Source of the DNA: Athripsodes cinereus
Lineage: Eukaryota > Arthropoda > Insecta > Trichoptera > Leptoceridae
Reading direction: 5' to 3'
Assembly (NCBI GenBank): GCA_947579605.1
Contig: OX388306.1
Coordinates: forward strand, 2,914,001-2,978,000
Length of the DNA stretch: 64,000 nt
A model generated the notes under the pieces. It was not told the DNA's origin, ran no database searches, and saw only the letters and a list, made by a program, of their open reading frames with translations. The translations under genes were made by a program, and so were the position numbers. Of this stretch, positions 1 through 11,065 are shown in pieces. How positions within the stretch are numbered: position 1 is the stretch's first letter; each line of letters starts with the position of its first letter.

Positions 1-125
1 TCATTAAATCTTGGAGATGTTCATCGGTAAGTCTGTTCCGGAATTTATTTTTAATAAAGTTCATCTTGGAAAATGCTGCTTCACAAACATATTATAATGA
101 CCCAAACAAAGTGAGAAGTTTCATG
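1..125 (-). pseudogene. hAT transposase C-terminal fragment
   Basis: The minus strand reads through the C-terminal dimerisation region of a hAT-type transposase. Visible are CEAAFSKMNF, then IKNKFRNRLTDEHLQDLM, which matches the family pattern of an E-x-x-FS motif followed by a basic stretch and R-x-R-L-x-x-E/D-x-L. A TAA stop lies directly upstream of the readable part and the window edge cuts the downstream end, so only about 30 residues are seen. It resembles the ZBED/GTF2IRD2-like branch by motif only. It is a relic, not a working gene. Confidence 0.55.
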
Positions 126-147
126 ACATTTTTTTTAATTCTGGGTA

Positions 148-296
148 TTTATTACCACTGCGACTGTGGGGAGGAGCAGAGTGACTCTCACCTACTGCAA
201 TGTCCGCTGATGCGGAATGCATGTAATGTGAGTGACCTGATGATGGCGAATGACAAGGCGATGTACGTCGCTGCATACTGGAGTGGCAAGGTCTGA
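148..296 (+). pseudogene. LINE reverse transcriptase C-terminal tail fragment
   Basis: The plus strand encodes CDCGEEQSDSHLLQCP followed by about 25 residues and a stop. The C-x-C-G ... H-x4-C-P arrangement is the zinc-knuckle-like tail found at the end of many insect non-LTR retrotransposon ORF2 proteins. The fragment is 5'-truncated and abuts the hAT relic upstream. No polymerase motif is present. Confidence 0.5.
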
Positions 297-300
297 AGTC

Positions 301-876
301 CGGACCCGAAAAGTAAGTATTACCACATACAAATTTTAATTTTTTTCCAAAACTTATCAAATTACGTACTCGTATGTGCTTAAGTTATATGTAGTATAAA
401 ATATTAGTTTGTATTGTTAACACACGGTGCGCACTAAATAGGTCCGCCATTTGGTGACCCCTGATACAATATAATTCTGAAGTTATTATTGTTAATTAAA
501 CATTTGAGTAACTATGTTTCCAGATCGCTTAAGGAGGCTAACAGAAGGTGGATGAGGATTAAAATTGATCTAAGATAAAAAAAATGCAGCTTTCTTTTTA
601 AATAGCGGGCTTAAATTTTTCACTGACAGGATTTGTTTCGTTTGTTGCTCAGATTATGCAAATTATTTAAAATAATTAAAGAAATTATTCCATTTTACGA
701 GAGCTTGTGGGTTTACATCGTAAAAAAAATATATTTAATAATTTAAAAAATATATATGTACAACAATTTAACGTTGTTTATTTTTCATACTTATGATGGA
801 ACACGAGTGTTTTTGTCAAAATTATTTATTTTTTTATTTCAACCAAACATACGCCAACAGACCCAACATATACAAC
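301..876. other. AT-rich stretch without recognised feature
   Basis: No long reading frame, RNA gene or repeat was recognised here; short open frames are random in composition. Confidence 0.5.
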
Positions 877-1021
877 ACCGGGTTAGTTGGAAGACATCGC
901 ATTTTAGCGATAAACTCGCCCTCTGTTCATTGAATTGTACAACTGATATTTATATGACACTGTTTTGTTTTGTAATATTGTAACCAATGTACAGTGAAGA
1001 ATAAAATAAATAAATATTAAA
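877..1021 (+). mobile_element. LINE 3' end (LINE-E label), AAAT tail
   Basis: A block GGGTTAGTTGGAAGACATCG followed by a TTTTAGCGATAAACTCG-like segment ends in AATAAAATAAATAAATATTAAA. The same block occurs at 12747..12885 (plus) and, reversed, near 1893..2030, 23345..23475 and 60490..60640. It matches the 3' UTR style of lepidopteran CR1/Zenon-like LINEs as I remember them; the clade is inference. Confidence 0.5.
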
Positions 1022-1186
1022 TTTTAAAAAATACAAAACGCTCGGTAAAGAGTAGGTATTAGTATTTCGTCATTACAATAGATGAAATACCTACACAATC
1101 AGTTCTAAAATAATAATACATTTTGAATTCTATGCTAAAAAACACTCCGTGATTTTTTTTTATATAGGTATATCTTAAAACTCTTA

Positions 1187-1283
1187 CGGTTCGTACACAC
1201 TTGTGGTCATTTTCAAGGTTAGGTGGGAGATTATTCCAGCAACGAGCACCCTGAACTGCAAAATTATCTGAAAATTATTGATT
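1187..1283 (-). pseudogene. LINE ORF2 C-terminal fragment
   Basis: The minus strand encodes FAVQGARCWNNLPPNLEN, the common 'FA-x-x-x-R-x-WN-x-LP' segment near the end of many non-LTR reverse transcriptases. About 32 codons are readable. There is no start or catalytic domain, so it is a 5'-truncated relic. Confidence 0.45.
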
Positions 1284-1654
1284 GTGAAATGTTAAGTTAT
1301 AGTTTTGAGTCCGTGATATTAATATGTATAATTATTTTAACAATAACCTTCTAACAAAATAATACTAAATGAATATTTTGATTTTGACAAAGGTTTAATA
1401 GGTTGCCCAGACTTACATATTATTATTAAGGTAGTAAGCAATCTAACTTAATTATATTATTATTTGGTGTATCGTTATACGATATAGGTAATATTTTGAA
1501 CCTTTTGAACCAAACACGTAACGGATTTGGGAAGCTCCTTTGTTAACTGTCATACTTGAGTCGTAAGTGTAAAGTTTACTGAATCTCCTGTCAAGTAAAT
1601 ACGATTCAATAGGTAACTACAATAAATTCTCAAAATGAAATATGTAAGAACTGA

Positions 1655-1800
1655 TACAACCATAATCTCACGCTGTATTCCAAAAAGGGTAGACAGAGAG
1701 GATGAAATATTCATAACATTTTTCATACACGCACCTCGCTTTTTCTTACGTGGCTTACCACGTGGTAACTCACACCCCGACTTTTAGATAAATACACCTT
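1655..1800 (-). mobile_element. Relic of a LINE related to LINE-B
   Basis: TCACGCTGTATTCCAAAAAG next to GGTAGACAGAGAGG resembles the reversed 3' coding end of LINE-B (CTCACGCCGTATCCCAAGTG GGGTAGGCAGAGAGAACGG at 63100..63140). Inside it, ACGTGGCTTACCACGTGG recalls the conserved TWLDHVD region. It is heavily decayed. Confidence 0.35.
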
Positions 1801-1892
1801 TTTGTTACGCATTCGTCATTCATTCGTCCTATTTATTTTCGTTGTTGTTTTGTCTTCATTCATTCCTTCTACGTGCCAAAACCACCATAGTT

Positions 1893-2030
1893 TTTTATTT
1901 ATCTAATTATTCTAGTTTACTGTATAGATATTTATTACAAACAATTACATAAAAGGTATACATTCAAGTAAGATACAAATCTTATCGTAATGACGCGATC
2001 TCTTCCAACTAACCCAATTACAACTAATCC
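1893..2030 (-). mobile_element. LINE-E 3' end, reversed
   Basis: GATCTCTTCCAACTAACCCA is the reverse complement of the LINE-E 3' block, and the plus strand runs on leftward to a T-rich stretch that would be the A-rich tail. It is a 3'-only copy. Confidence 0.4.
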
Positions 2031-2035
2031 AACAT

Positions 2036-3610
2036 TCAATATTTTCTAAAATTACTAAAAGTAAATTGATTCTAATATAGCGAATAAATAAAAATTAAAC
2101 AATTTGCCATAGGCCTTTATGATGATATTGAGAAAACTTGTAACTTTTCTCCGTAACAATGGCTTCCAATATTGTTTCACGAAAATTTCAGCTTTTCAAA
2201 GTCAAAATCAAAAGCTTTCAAAAATTCACTTTTGCCACTTTGTGTATAGAAAAAAATATTGGAAAACTCTACATCGTAATATTAAATCACACATAACCCA
2301 CCCATTTCATGTAAGGCATAAAGTGTCAACGCCTCTCTTTCACTACTAGATTATAATGATGAAATAATTACACTTACCACTGGCTTACGAGAACAACGTC
2401 ATAAAATGAAAAAAAATTTTTTTTATTTATTTCTACATCACACTTATCAAGACTTGGAAGACTTATTCTTTGTCGGAGACTCCTCAGAACACGGAATTCT
2501 ATCATTCTTGATTCCAACTCCTCGAACTCTTGAAATATCCGGGAAATAACAGATTCTTCCAATTAGAGCTGTCCATTGTACTTGAAGCATACTTCGATTA
2601 ATATACATCTGAGAATTATAGTCTTTGACCGGTTCATGGCTAATATAACAGTACAATGTAATTAGTACTAAGTGGAAAAGCAAGCAGTAGTTATGAGAAA
2701 CAAGATATTTTCTTTTATCCTTGCCAAGATCGGATTACGGCTTAAAGGATTATTACTAAAAGACCGGGGAGATTAGGATGAAACTTTTTAATCACAAGGA
2801 TTAAGTTAGGATCTTAGGATGTTTGGGTAAAACTATTGTCTTTGTTGTTATGTAGTATTATTATTATTGTTTATTTTCTTGTAGTTTTCCGAAAATGCAA
2901 TTCATCTTAGTTTTGTCGTGGACTAATAATTTATTAAACACTTCTCAGATTAGAAGACTTTTATTTATTGTACCCCATTCATTTACATATTATTAATCTG
3001 AGTTTTATTTTTCATTTTTTTAAATATTGAATTATTAGATGGAAGAATTGCATCTATGTGATTGTAATATCGGTGAATACTTTGTAAAACGGCATATCTA
3101 TTTATAACAAAATAAAAATATGTTTCAAAGTTTTTGCAAGTTACCTACTTTATTATAGTGACCTAGGCATCGAACTGCGAAGACTTTTCAAAATTGAATA
3201 AAGACATCGCATGTTGAAATATACATAGGTCATTATGAGAAAGTAAATAGCAAAACTTTTAAATACATTGTTATTTTGTTATAAATGCATTTATGTGGTC
3301 AAGATTTATCAGTATTATAAGTATTTTATTGTATCAGTATTGAAAACGAAGCCAATTTATCTACCGACAAATTCGCCTACTGTGCAAATTAATTCTATCA
3401 TTGATAGGTAGAAATAACTTTATTTCTCGGATATTTCAGGAGTCCAAGGACTCCAATTTATCCGTTTAGGTGTCAATCTATTAATCTTTCAACTCTCTCT
3501 AGTCCATTAGTACTACTATGCCAGTGTTGGCATCTCCGACCTTACCACGTCAGTGGGCATTGATAATTTTATGACACTTTGTAATGATAGATAAAGTTTA
3601 AAGATATAAC
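2036..3610. other. AT-rich intergenic stretch
   Basis: Nothing supportable was seen. Frames of up to 78 codons here have no recognisable motif and overlap one another. Confidence 0.5.
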
Positions 3611-3614
3611 TAAA

Positions 3615-3860
3615 TTCTATACTATCACGACATATCCCTACATGGGGCAGCCAGCTGACCAACTGCATGTATCAAACGCAAAAATTATTCTCCGTTTTAA
3701 CAAAAAATTAAGTATGGGTAGCAAAACTGGTCGCCAAATTTAAGATGTAAAATGTGTTTTGCTTTTTCAAATCTGTATTTGACAAGACTATTAAATACGT
3801 ATGAAAAATAGTGGGAGACCAATTCTTTGAATCATAACCTATTTTAAAATTTAAAGTTGT
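3615..3860 (+). repeat. Dispersed repeat rep-W, copy 1
   Basis: Begins near ACTATCACGACATATCCCTA, then ATGGGGCAGCCAGCTGACCA and CTGGTCGCCAAATTTAAGAT. The same order of blocks recurs at 13595..13860, 15605..15790, 29375..29660 and in partial form at 19675..19745, 28840..28930 and 30885..30965. No coding sense and no terminal repeats were identified. Confidence 0.5.
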
Positions 3861-4201
3861 ATTCTTTAACTATTTTTATATAATAAAACTTTATATCTCT
3901 TTAAGAGGCTTTTAAAAACTATTAAGATACTTAAAGATATTAAGACAGATTCAAATTTTCCAGTTGTCATGAGAAAATGTTTTTCTGACACGGATTCAAA
4001 CATTTTAAGTAGATTTTATTCTGAGAAAATCTTTTGTTAGATAAATCATCTTTGAGGACTGTTAGAATTCTTTTCAAAGATTTATGACAGATTTAAAAAA
4101 AATCGTTTTATAATAATGTTTTTATTTGTTATCAGATTACCATGACCAACCTAACAAAGATGACAATTATACCTAAAATATTACTAGTTTTGTGAAAGAT
4201 C

Positions 4202-4815
4202 ATGTTCAGAGAAAAAAGAAAAGTGGCTGGTGCGAGAGTGAACGGTGCACTTCGGTCTATTGCAAGCAATAGCAATGTGTCGAACATGGCTAAAATTCTG
4301 GTGCACAACGCCATTCTTGTACCAACACTTATGTATGCAAGCGAAACTTGGACGTGGCTGATGAAGGACGAGAGTGGAATAAATGTTGTGGAGATGCGAT
4401 CACTGAGAAGAATAGTAGGTAAAACATTGCGTGATGGAGTGAGGAATGAGGATATTAGAAAAGTGAGTGGATGCAAGAGATGTGTTGTGGAGAGAATGCG
4501 TGTAAATAAATTGAGATGGTTTGGTCATGTCGAGCGAATGGATGATGTAAGATTGACGAAGAAGTTGCATTTATCTGAAAGAGGGGGTGTGAGAAAGCGT
4601 GGACGTCCAAGAACTACGTGGCTTGACCACGTGGATCAAATTCTCGAGGACGGTCGCGTGTTGAGTAAGAAGAATCGGCGTGCATCTATGAGAAACTGTA
4701 TGAATGTAGAAGAAGCGAAAGAAGTATATGTAAGGATAGATCAACATGGCGTTCCGTTCCCTCTGCCTACCCCACCTGGGACACGGCGTGAGTATAGTAT
4801 AGTATGTTCTGAGAA
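4202..4815 (+). mobile_element. LINE-B 3' fragment with target-site duplication
   Basis: An open frame of 207 codons (4202..4825) encodes the C-terminal part of a non-LTR reverse transcriptase: thumb-like VPTLMYASETWTWLMKDES, then VNKLRWFGHVERMDD, RGRPRTTWLDHVDQIL and CMNVEEAKEVYV. The catalytic YxDD region is missing because the copy is 5'-truncated. It ends in a TATAG microsatellite. Flanking 12-bp repeats ATGTTCAGAGAA (4202..4213) and ATGTTCTGAGAA (4804..4815) differ at one base and look like a target duplication. RTE-like affinity is a guess from the YLGS/ETW layout seen in the related LINE-A. Confidence 0.65.
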
Positions 4816-4825
4816 TATCCAATGA

Positions 4826-5454
4826 TAGTAATTATATTTGAATGACGATGTTCTAGAAGCATTCAGAGATAAGTGGTGGAAACCGTATCTTAATCATGAT
4901 TAACATTCAACTCAATACAGCTCTGCAGCCTTAGTCAACAATAATTATTAAATTGATAATGCACTATTTTGAACCCAACGAAAGCTTACCTACGCCACAG
5001 AAGGTCAATTAATAGCTTCAGGAACACGCTCAAGATTGTATGTTCTCTTCACGAGGGCTTATAAAATGGTCCAAAAGCTTTTGAAGGGTGTCAAATCGTG
5101 ATCGATGAAACGTTTACGCTACATATTAATAAATATATTCACGATACAGTATCACAGAGCTGCTTATGTTTTATAAAATATATTCATCTATTCATCCAGC
5201 GGTAGCCAGCGGACCACCCGTTTGGCAAAAAATACATAATATTGTCGTCTTCGTTGAAATAAAAAAAAAGATATTCAATAAGGTTGGTATGAAGTGAATA
5301 ATTGTCTTAAATAGGATATCAAACGAATCCTTGCTTTTTTCATGACACTCGAATACTTTTAAAAACCGTGGAATACATTTTCTTTGTTTTATCGATCAGA
5401 TATCAATATTTTTATCCGAAAACATTGATTTATATCTCTATTGCCAGTCTATTA
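4826..5454. other. No recognised feature
   Basis: AT-rich, no supported gene or repeat. Confidence 0.45.
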
Positions 5455-5525
5455 CAAAAACATGACAAATACCTGTATATTCTATATTTATTTATTTAAC
5501 ACATTTAATGGCATAAAAGCCTTTT
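5455..5525 (-). mobile_element. LINE-C 3' tail, reversed
   Basis: On the minus strand AAAAGGCTTTTATGCCATTA is followed by GTTAAATAAATAAATA. A short GGC...GCC hairpin just before an AAAT repeat is the shared mark of LINE-C ends, also seen near 5810, 13300, 14260, 53550, 56165 and 61370. Confidence 0.5.
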
Positions 5526-5789
5526 TTTACAATGATTAGTATACAAGTAATACATGCAAATAATTTTCATACAATGCATATAATATATGTTTATGCGGAC
5601 GATGGTAAGTGTGAGTGGGATAGCAGCATTGTTACTTTAATGTGCATAGTCTGTAAGTGTTATAAAATAAGTTTGTATACTGGCGGGTGCTATAGTTTAA
5701 TATTACTGCATTGAATAGTTGCGTGAATGTGTGTGTGTGATAAGTAAATGTGACTGCGTTTGAAAGGATTGTTGTATTGCATCGAACTA

Positions 5790-5870
5790 TTTGTGATTTT
5801 TTTGTATATGTTTAATGGCCTTGTGCCGTATATGTTATTATAAATAAATAAATAAAGCAACAAAAACAGC
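5790..5870 (+). mobile_element. LINE-C 3' tail
   Basis: TTTAATGGCCTTGTGCCGTA runs into TATTATAAATAAATAAATAAA. The GGC...GCC hairpin plus TAAA repeat is the LINE-C 3' signature. No RT coding sequence was identified upstream in this copy. Confidence 0.5.
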
Positions 5871-6515
5871 AAGCAAAAAAAAAAACATTATATATTTGAT
5901 GTCCTAGAATGAATTTTACAGTGTCCTTGAGGTGCTTTGGCATGTAAATGACACTTTTATTTTGTTTAATAATAATAATATCCAAACAAACCTACAAACA
6001 TACATACGGATTTGAATATTCATTAGATCAGTTCTTTAAAAGGCTTTGAAAGGATTTGTAAGGCTTCTATGTAAACTATTTAAGGTGCTTTAACAATCCT
6101 CAAAGGAAAATTATACAGAGATTTGAACCAATTGTATATGGAGTGTGATTTCATTTGGAAGATTAATGTCCTTACAGCGCTGAAATATCGTGGGAGTTGT
6201 GAAAAATAGATTAATATCTATAGTTAAAGGGCTGAAATAATTTTGCTCGCAATTTGTGTATACTAAATTTAATAACATGAAGAAAATAAAATGACATATT
6301 ATTATTTTCATTGCCAGGAACTCGTGCAAGTAAAATTCGTACTGAGTGGATGATAATATCTTCTTTTTCAGCCATCTCTCAACTTTATTCTTTATTATCA
6401 TCCGTAGGGCATTGGTTTGGCACTTGAAATCGTCAGGCAATTAAAAACAATTTAGAGTTTCATAGCGAAACCAAACCAAAAGTCATTACGTAAAGAAATA
6501 AACATATTTTTTTGT
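5871..6515. other. No recognised feature
   Basis: A 109-codon minus-strand frame at 6111..6440 has no recognisable motif and unremarkable AT-rich codons; it is not called as a gene. Confidence 0.45.
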
Positions 6516-6517
6516 AT

Positions 6518-6602
6518 TGCCCCAGAACAGACCTTAATCTAGTAGGGGAATATATTCCATAATGTTGATCTTTTTGTTTGTTATTAACTGTTTTAGAATA
6601 AA
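6518..6602 (+). mobile_element. LINE-D 3' tail
   Basis: CAGACCTTAATCTAGTAGGG followed by GAATATATTCCATAATGTTG and a final TTTTAGAATAAA. A close relative lies at 22480..22585, and reversed copies at 25095..25265 and 49680..50345. The last also carries an RT C-terminus, which ties the tail to a LINE. Confidence 0.5.
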
Positions 6603-7109
6603 TTAGTAATAATAAAAAACATTTTCTTGAATTTATTTCGAGTATAAAATGTACAAAATAACTCCATGCTGTGGCATCTAAAATTTGACCTGAATGATAA
6701 ATATAATTGAAGTAAACCTTAAAAATAATTGTGGTGCGTGATGTTGGACGATAGCTGAACTTTGAAAGATATAATTTTTCCTCTATTTATATAATCATGT
6801 AGATATTTATTGTCTCTTTTCTTCTGGTAAATAAATATTGGAAATATTCAACTAGTTGAAGAAAAAAAAATTATCCGGAGAATATAAACGACAAGAGAGT
6901 AAGAAAAAGGAATTTTTCAGCGTGATAAACTACACAGAATGAAACCAAGCGTGAAAATAACTATAAGAGACAAGATGACAAGAAGACGACCAACGGGCAT
7001 TGATCTCTTTTCCAATAGAGGTTAAAGACATAAATATAAAAGCAGAGGTTGAAAAATTCTGTGTGACAAGGGTTACTACTTTTTCTTATAAATCTTAAAT
7101 TTATTATTC

Positions 7110-7270
7110 AATAAACTATTTTTGAAAAAACAAACACTGTATTTTCCACTTTTACAATTTTATGATGAGACAAAATTACAAGATGAGACAGTAGGTCTTG
7201 AAAAACGTTTAAACAAATAAAATTGTAAAAGTGGAAACTACAGTGTTTGTTTTTTCAAAAATAGTTTATT
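7110..7270. repeat. Foldback (inverted repeat) element
   Basis: Left arm AATAAACTATTTTTGAAAAA... is repeated inverted as ...TTTTTCAAAAATAGTTTATT, with arms of roughly 55 bp around a loop of about 45 bp. Both arms carry ACAAACACTGTA and TTTCCACTTTTACAATTTTA with small differences. No coding content. A non-autonomous DNA element or a snap-back insertion would look like this. Confidence 0.65.
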
Positions 7271-7940
7271 AAAATGGAATTCCACAATGTTAATGATCAC
7301 ACATTTGAAAAATTTTCAAATTAAAGTTACCACTTGAAGAACAGTTTTTGTTTATTTTCATAATTTAATATGGAGTTTTAAAAACTAAACTTAAACTCAA
7401 TTAATAAGTTTTAAATCTGCTTCGATATTTTAAATGTGACCTTAAATATGAAAAAAATCTTGAGCTTCAATGTCTAGACATACTGAAAGGATCTGTTATC
7501 TCTGCGATAGGAAGAGATTATGCTCCTAGCTGAGTCACGTTTCAAGAATATCCGATGATAATTACATGTAGGTCGAAATTAGTCTTGTTATTTCGTTAAT
7601 TGAGTTCCCATTGATTCATATTCACAATAAAATACTATTCTTATGATATCAACTTATGTAATTATAAAAACATCAAAAATCTAGATCTCTATTTACATAA
7701 AGATATAGGACATCCACCTAATTGTCGGCTTAATTCTCGGCATGCATATTGGATAATAGCTGGAAGTAATAGCCGACCAACTGATGACATATATAGCGAG
7801 ATCTGTGGGCAACGACAATGGTTAGAAACCGTCACCTGGCTGTAGATCCAACTATACAGCTTCCAGGGTCCACGTCACCCAAAAAACCCTAGTGCACTTT
7901 GAATAAACTAAGGTGTGCCGTCGGATGCACAGCTTTTCAC
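7271..7940. other. No recognised feature
   Basis: No supported gene; the last ~200 bases may be decayed upstream LINE coding sequence belonging to the fragment that follows. Confidence 0.4.
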
Positions 7941-7943
7941 CAA

Positions 7944-8034
7944 CATCAATGAGATTCGCAGACTCTCCGTTATGTGTGTGCGGTGCTGACCAAACAAAAT
8001 ACCATGTGGTGAGCACATGTCCCCAATACTAATA
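7944..8034 (+). pseudogene. LINE ORF2 zinc-knuckle tail fragment
   Basis: The plus strand encodes SPLCVCGADQTKYHVVSTCP and ends at TAA two codons later. This is the C-x-C-G ... H-x4-C-P tail typical of non-LTR retrotransposon ORF2 ends. It is a short relic. Confidence 0.5.
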
Positions 8035-8789
8035 CAGCCAGTGCCAAAATGCCAGCATTTAGTTGAGGATGTACAAATCCATTACCATAATGGCGCCCTA
8101 AATGGAGAAAGTTTGTTTCCAACCTGTTTTACAAAGAGGTTCATTGAAGAATTGGATTAAAATGTCAAACGTGTCTAACAAAGCTTTATACTGTGCTCAT
8201 GTAATAATAAAAGTTATAAATACTAAGCTTACGTAACCAAAGCAACATTGTTGAGGTTGTGGTGTTACGTAACAGCGATGGTACACGTCTGGGAGCTTTT
8301 AGTACTTATGAGGAAATACAATTTACTCTACAGAGAGCTTTTAAGCCAGGAAATATGTTTTTGCTTCGATAGCTTTTCCGATACAATTATATAATTACTA
8401 AGAAAAACATTTTCACAAAACAACATATTGTGCTCTTTCAGAAACTGAAAAAATCTACTTTCCCCTATTTTACATAAATCTCAAACATGTCATCTGTTAT
8501 TCTTCTTCTAAAACCCCATTTACATTTCTGTACCTGAGAGCCATTAGGACTTAAGTGCATTTTTGACAAAAATGCCAAAGTTACGAAAAAAGCGAAAATA
8601 ACACATAAGTCGTGAGTCTTAAGTACAGAAATGCTTAGGGTCAATACTACAGAGTCTATGTAATAAGCTGTATATATTATATACATCTTATTACTAGTAA
8701 AATGTCGAGATTTTTTCTATTAAAAAATTGAATTTGAAAATGGCATTTTAGTACTTAAGACTAAATGGCTCTGAGGTACAGATTTAATT

Positions 8790-8962
8790 CCGAGAAAAAC
8801 GTGGCTGAAGCATAAAGAGTCCGACTTTAAGCCCGAGGATGCAAAAAGCATTACTGCTGACAGAAAGAGCTGGTCAGAATTGGTTCAATACTCACGGGGG
8901 GCACCCACTGCCGCACATAGGCTCCGTCCACGTGCACGACCTTATGCAGCAAGGGCTCCATA
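8790..8962 (+). pseudogene. LINE ORF2 C-terminal fragment
   Basis: Encodes RKTWLKHKESDFKPEDAKSI and then DRKSWSELVQYSRG, matching the 'RKTW...D...W..L' terminal segment of several insect LINE ORF2 proteins. Preceding and following sequence is not open. Confidence 0.45.
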
Positions 8963-9115
8963 AGTGAGTTAGTACATTTAATACACAATACTTACAATAC
9001 AAAAGTATATTGTAAATAAAACGACACTAACCTGTATTTTCGTTTTTTATAAATTCATTTTTAAAAGTAGCTCAGAAAATCATATTTATGAAATTTCCAA
9101 TTTTTTATTCGTCGA

Positions 9116-9240
9116 CTTGCTCCAAACATTCATTTCCAACCTTTATTTCACACAATTTTCTTTCAATCTCTCTTTCAAACACCAGCACTTTCGTCTTTGT
9201 CACATTCATTTTCATCCCATTCATACTGCAACTTTCATAT
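9116..9240 (-). pseudogene. LINE-A/B type RT internal fragment
   Basis: Minus-strand translation gives CSMNGMKMNVTKTKVLVFER, then CEIKVGNECLEQVDE. This aligns with the segment just after the catalytic DD in the LINE-A copy at 51202..51997 (INGLRMNAKKTKIMVFERGS and EVLEQVDECVYLGS). It is an isolated internal piece. Confidence 0.55.
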
Positions 9241-9424
9241 AGGTAGGTACAACTGACACAATCTTTTGTAAATCAATTTTTAAAAATGACCTCTACATAT
9301 ACGAATTAATTGAGATGTTTAGTATCCATAATAATTTAATATATAAATAATAATAATATTTAGCATACTATACATAGATACATACAAAACAGGTGAGAAT
9401 AATAACAATACTATCTTATATTAA

Positions 9425-9740
9425 ATAGGATTTGGTCGTGTGTACCCTGCAGCACTGATATGTAATTCACTCCCAAAAGTAATAAAGTCCACAGTGAGCT
9501 TTTATGTCTTTCAGAGGAAATTGAAAAAGTTTGTGATTAGTGAGTGATGAAATTTAATTAATATAAGTGTGTAAGTAGGTAATCACGTAGAGTATACCAT
9601 ATTAGGACACTGTACATAGCTTGACCCCTTATACAAGGAGAAATTCTGATTGGGGCAATGCTTATGGTTTATCATTATGTAGTAGTTGTTTGTTTAAACT
9701 TATGTACCTATTTAATGAAAATAAATACTTGATTTATAAA
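9425..9740 (+). pseudogene. LINE ORF2 C-terminus with 3' UTR
   Basis: Encodes FGRVYPAALICNSLPKVIKS and a final FQRKLKKFVISE stop at about 9546. The 'P-x-x-x-x-NSLP-x-x-I' and 'F-x-x-x-LK' spacing is the usual end of Jockey/CR1-like ORF2. The following ~190 bases, ending near GAAAATAAATACTTG, look like its 3' UTR. Confidence 0.5.
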
Positions 9741-9756
9741 GTTAAGTAACTTTATC

Positions 9757-9900
9757 TTTGCCTGACGATGAGAGCGGAAGATCTTGAAAGCCGGCTCGCA
9801 AAATTAATAAAGTCAATAATGGAATAACTAGATACCATGTTTCATTTTAAAAATAATAAATATGAACTTCCACCAAGAACCGTCAGTCGATAAATAAAAT
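9757..9900 (+). repeat. Dispersed repeat rep-P, copy 1
   Basis: Starts at CTGACGATGAGAGCGGAAGA, continues through AATAATGGAATAACTAGATA and CATGTTTCATTTTAAAAATA, and ends with CTTCCACCAAGAACCGTCAG. Related copies: 46135..46272, 47455..47500 and 48190..48245. Function unknown; the first block looks like a degenerate self-folding motif. Confidence 0.5.
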
Positions 9901-10660
9901 TTTGTTATATTTATTAGTGAGTGTTTGCGAGATGTCTGTATGATGTTGAATACATGCTAATATTGATAATACCTATATTATAGTGTGCATGGTTTGGATA
10001 TTTGGTGCATTGTGTGAATTAAATTATTTAACTTCAATTTGATTTGGTATTTAACTACGAGTATGATTCTATGTACCAAACATTAGTTTTGCACCTTAGA
10101 ATAAATAAATAAATAAGTAAATACCTACAAGTCGCAATTAAGGATAGTATGTACATAAACCAATATAAATACTTACCATTTAATAAACGACCTCAATTTT
10201 TTTATAGATTATTTAGGTGGGTAGTTTTCACGCGAATAAATACCGATTGTGAGTGCGTATATGGGTGAATTACTTACGTTACTTCTTACAAATCAATTTA
10301 CCGTCTGAATGGTTTCAATACCGACTGTCGGTTTTAATCAATATACTGTTCAGTGACGGGATTAGATATTTTTTTTTATTTTCTTCTAATATTTGTACAA
10401 TTACAGAGTGAAAATTCATGATAACAAATATGAATATTTCTAAATACAGTTAATTTTTCACTAATTTTTTTAAAGAACTCGAGCGCTTTTGTCAAAAGCT
10501 CAGTTTGACATTTTCAAGAGGACCGATTGGAAAAAAATATAAATCTAAGTTAAGAAGGAGGAATAGTATGGGGTGGGATAGTAGTGGAAGGAGTGGGTGT
10601 GGCTAAGGGCTTTAATAATGATGAAGGGGATGATGAATTTAATAATTTTGAATATGCAAC
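9901..10660. other. AT-rich stretch with a (AAAT) tract
   Basis: AATAAATAAATAAATAAGTA near 10102 may be a LINE tail with no other part recognised; the rest shows nothing supportable. Confidence 0.4.
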
Positions 10661-10664
10661 TACG

Positions 10665-11065
10665 ATGTCGGCCGGTGAAGCGTGTAGGTAATGCTGCTAC
10701 GAGGTCCCGAATTCGATTCCCGGCCAGGGCAAAATGAAGAATGGCCTTTTACAAATTGTCTTGGGTCTGAGTGCTACATGTATATGTGTATAGTGCATCA
10801 TATTTTTGTACAAAAGAAACAATAAACAACATTACAGTAAAAAAAACCTTTCGCTGTCATTGTACGTAACACAGTAAACAATCAAGACAATAATTAAATA
10901 TAACACAAGAATACATACACATAGAAATTATAAGTATACAAGAAAAAGGAATATTGACCATCTATAGGTATATTTTATGTGTATCGTCGTGTTAGTGCCC
11001 ATAATACAAGATTCATCTTAGTTTGGGACTAGCTCGATCTGTGTGAATTGTCTATCCATGTTATA
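10665..11065 (+). mobile_element. tRNA-derived SINE, copy 1, split by an insertion
   Basis: Head: GGTAATGCTGCTACGAGGTC with a B-box-like GAATTCGATTCCCGGCC, then the SINE body CAGGGCAAAATGAAGAATGG. Tail: GTATCGTCGTGTTAGTGCCC and CATAATACAAGATTCATCTT. Comparison with copies at 16485 and 28440 shows the two parts should join at AGTGCATCATATTTT. A 163-bp segment (10807..10969) lies between, flanked by direct ATATTTT repeats (10800..10806, 10970..10976). Confidence 0.65.
10807..10969. mobile_element. Insertion inside SINE copy 1
   Basis: A 163-bp AT-rich segment with 7-bp flanking repeats ATATTTT interrupts the SINE body. Part of it (CACATAGAAATTATAAGTAT) resembles the sequence after the reversed SINE tail near 19335. 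It may therefore itself be a piece of a reversed SINE or its flank. Confidence 0.4.

Noticed and set aside
4132..4476. 114-codon minus-strand frame
   Set aside because: Antisense of the LINE-B coding fragment.
6111..6440. 109-codon minus-strand frame as a small secreted or membrane protein
   Set aside because: Hydrophobic stretches occur, but composition equals the AT-rich background and nothing recognisable is present.
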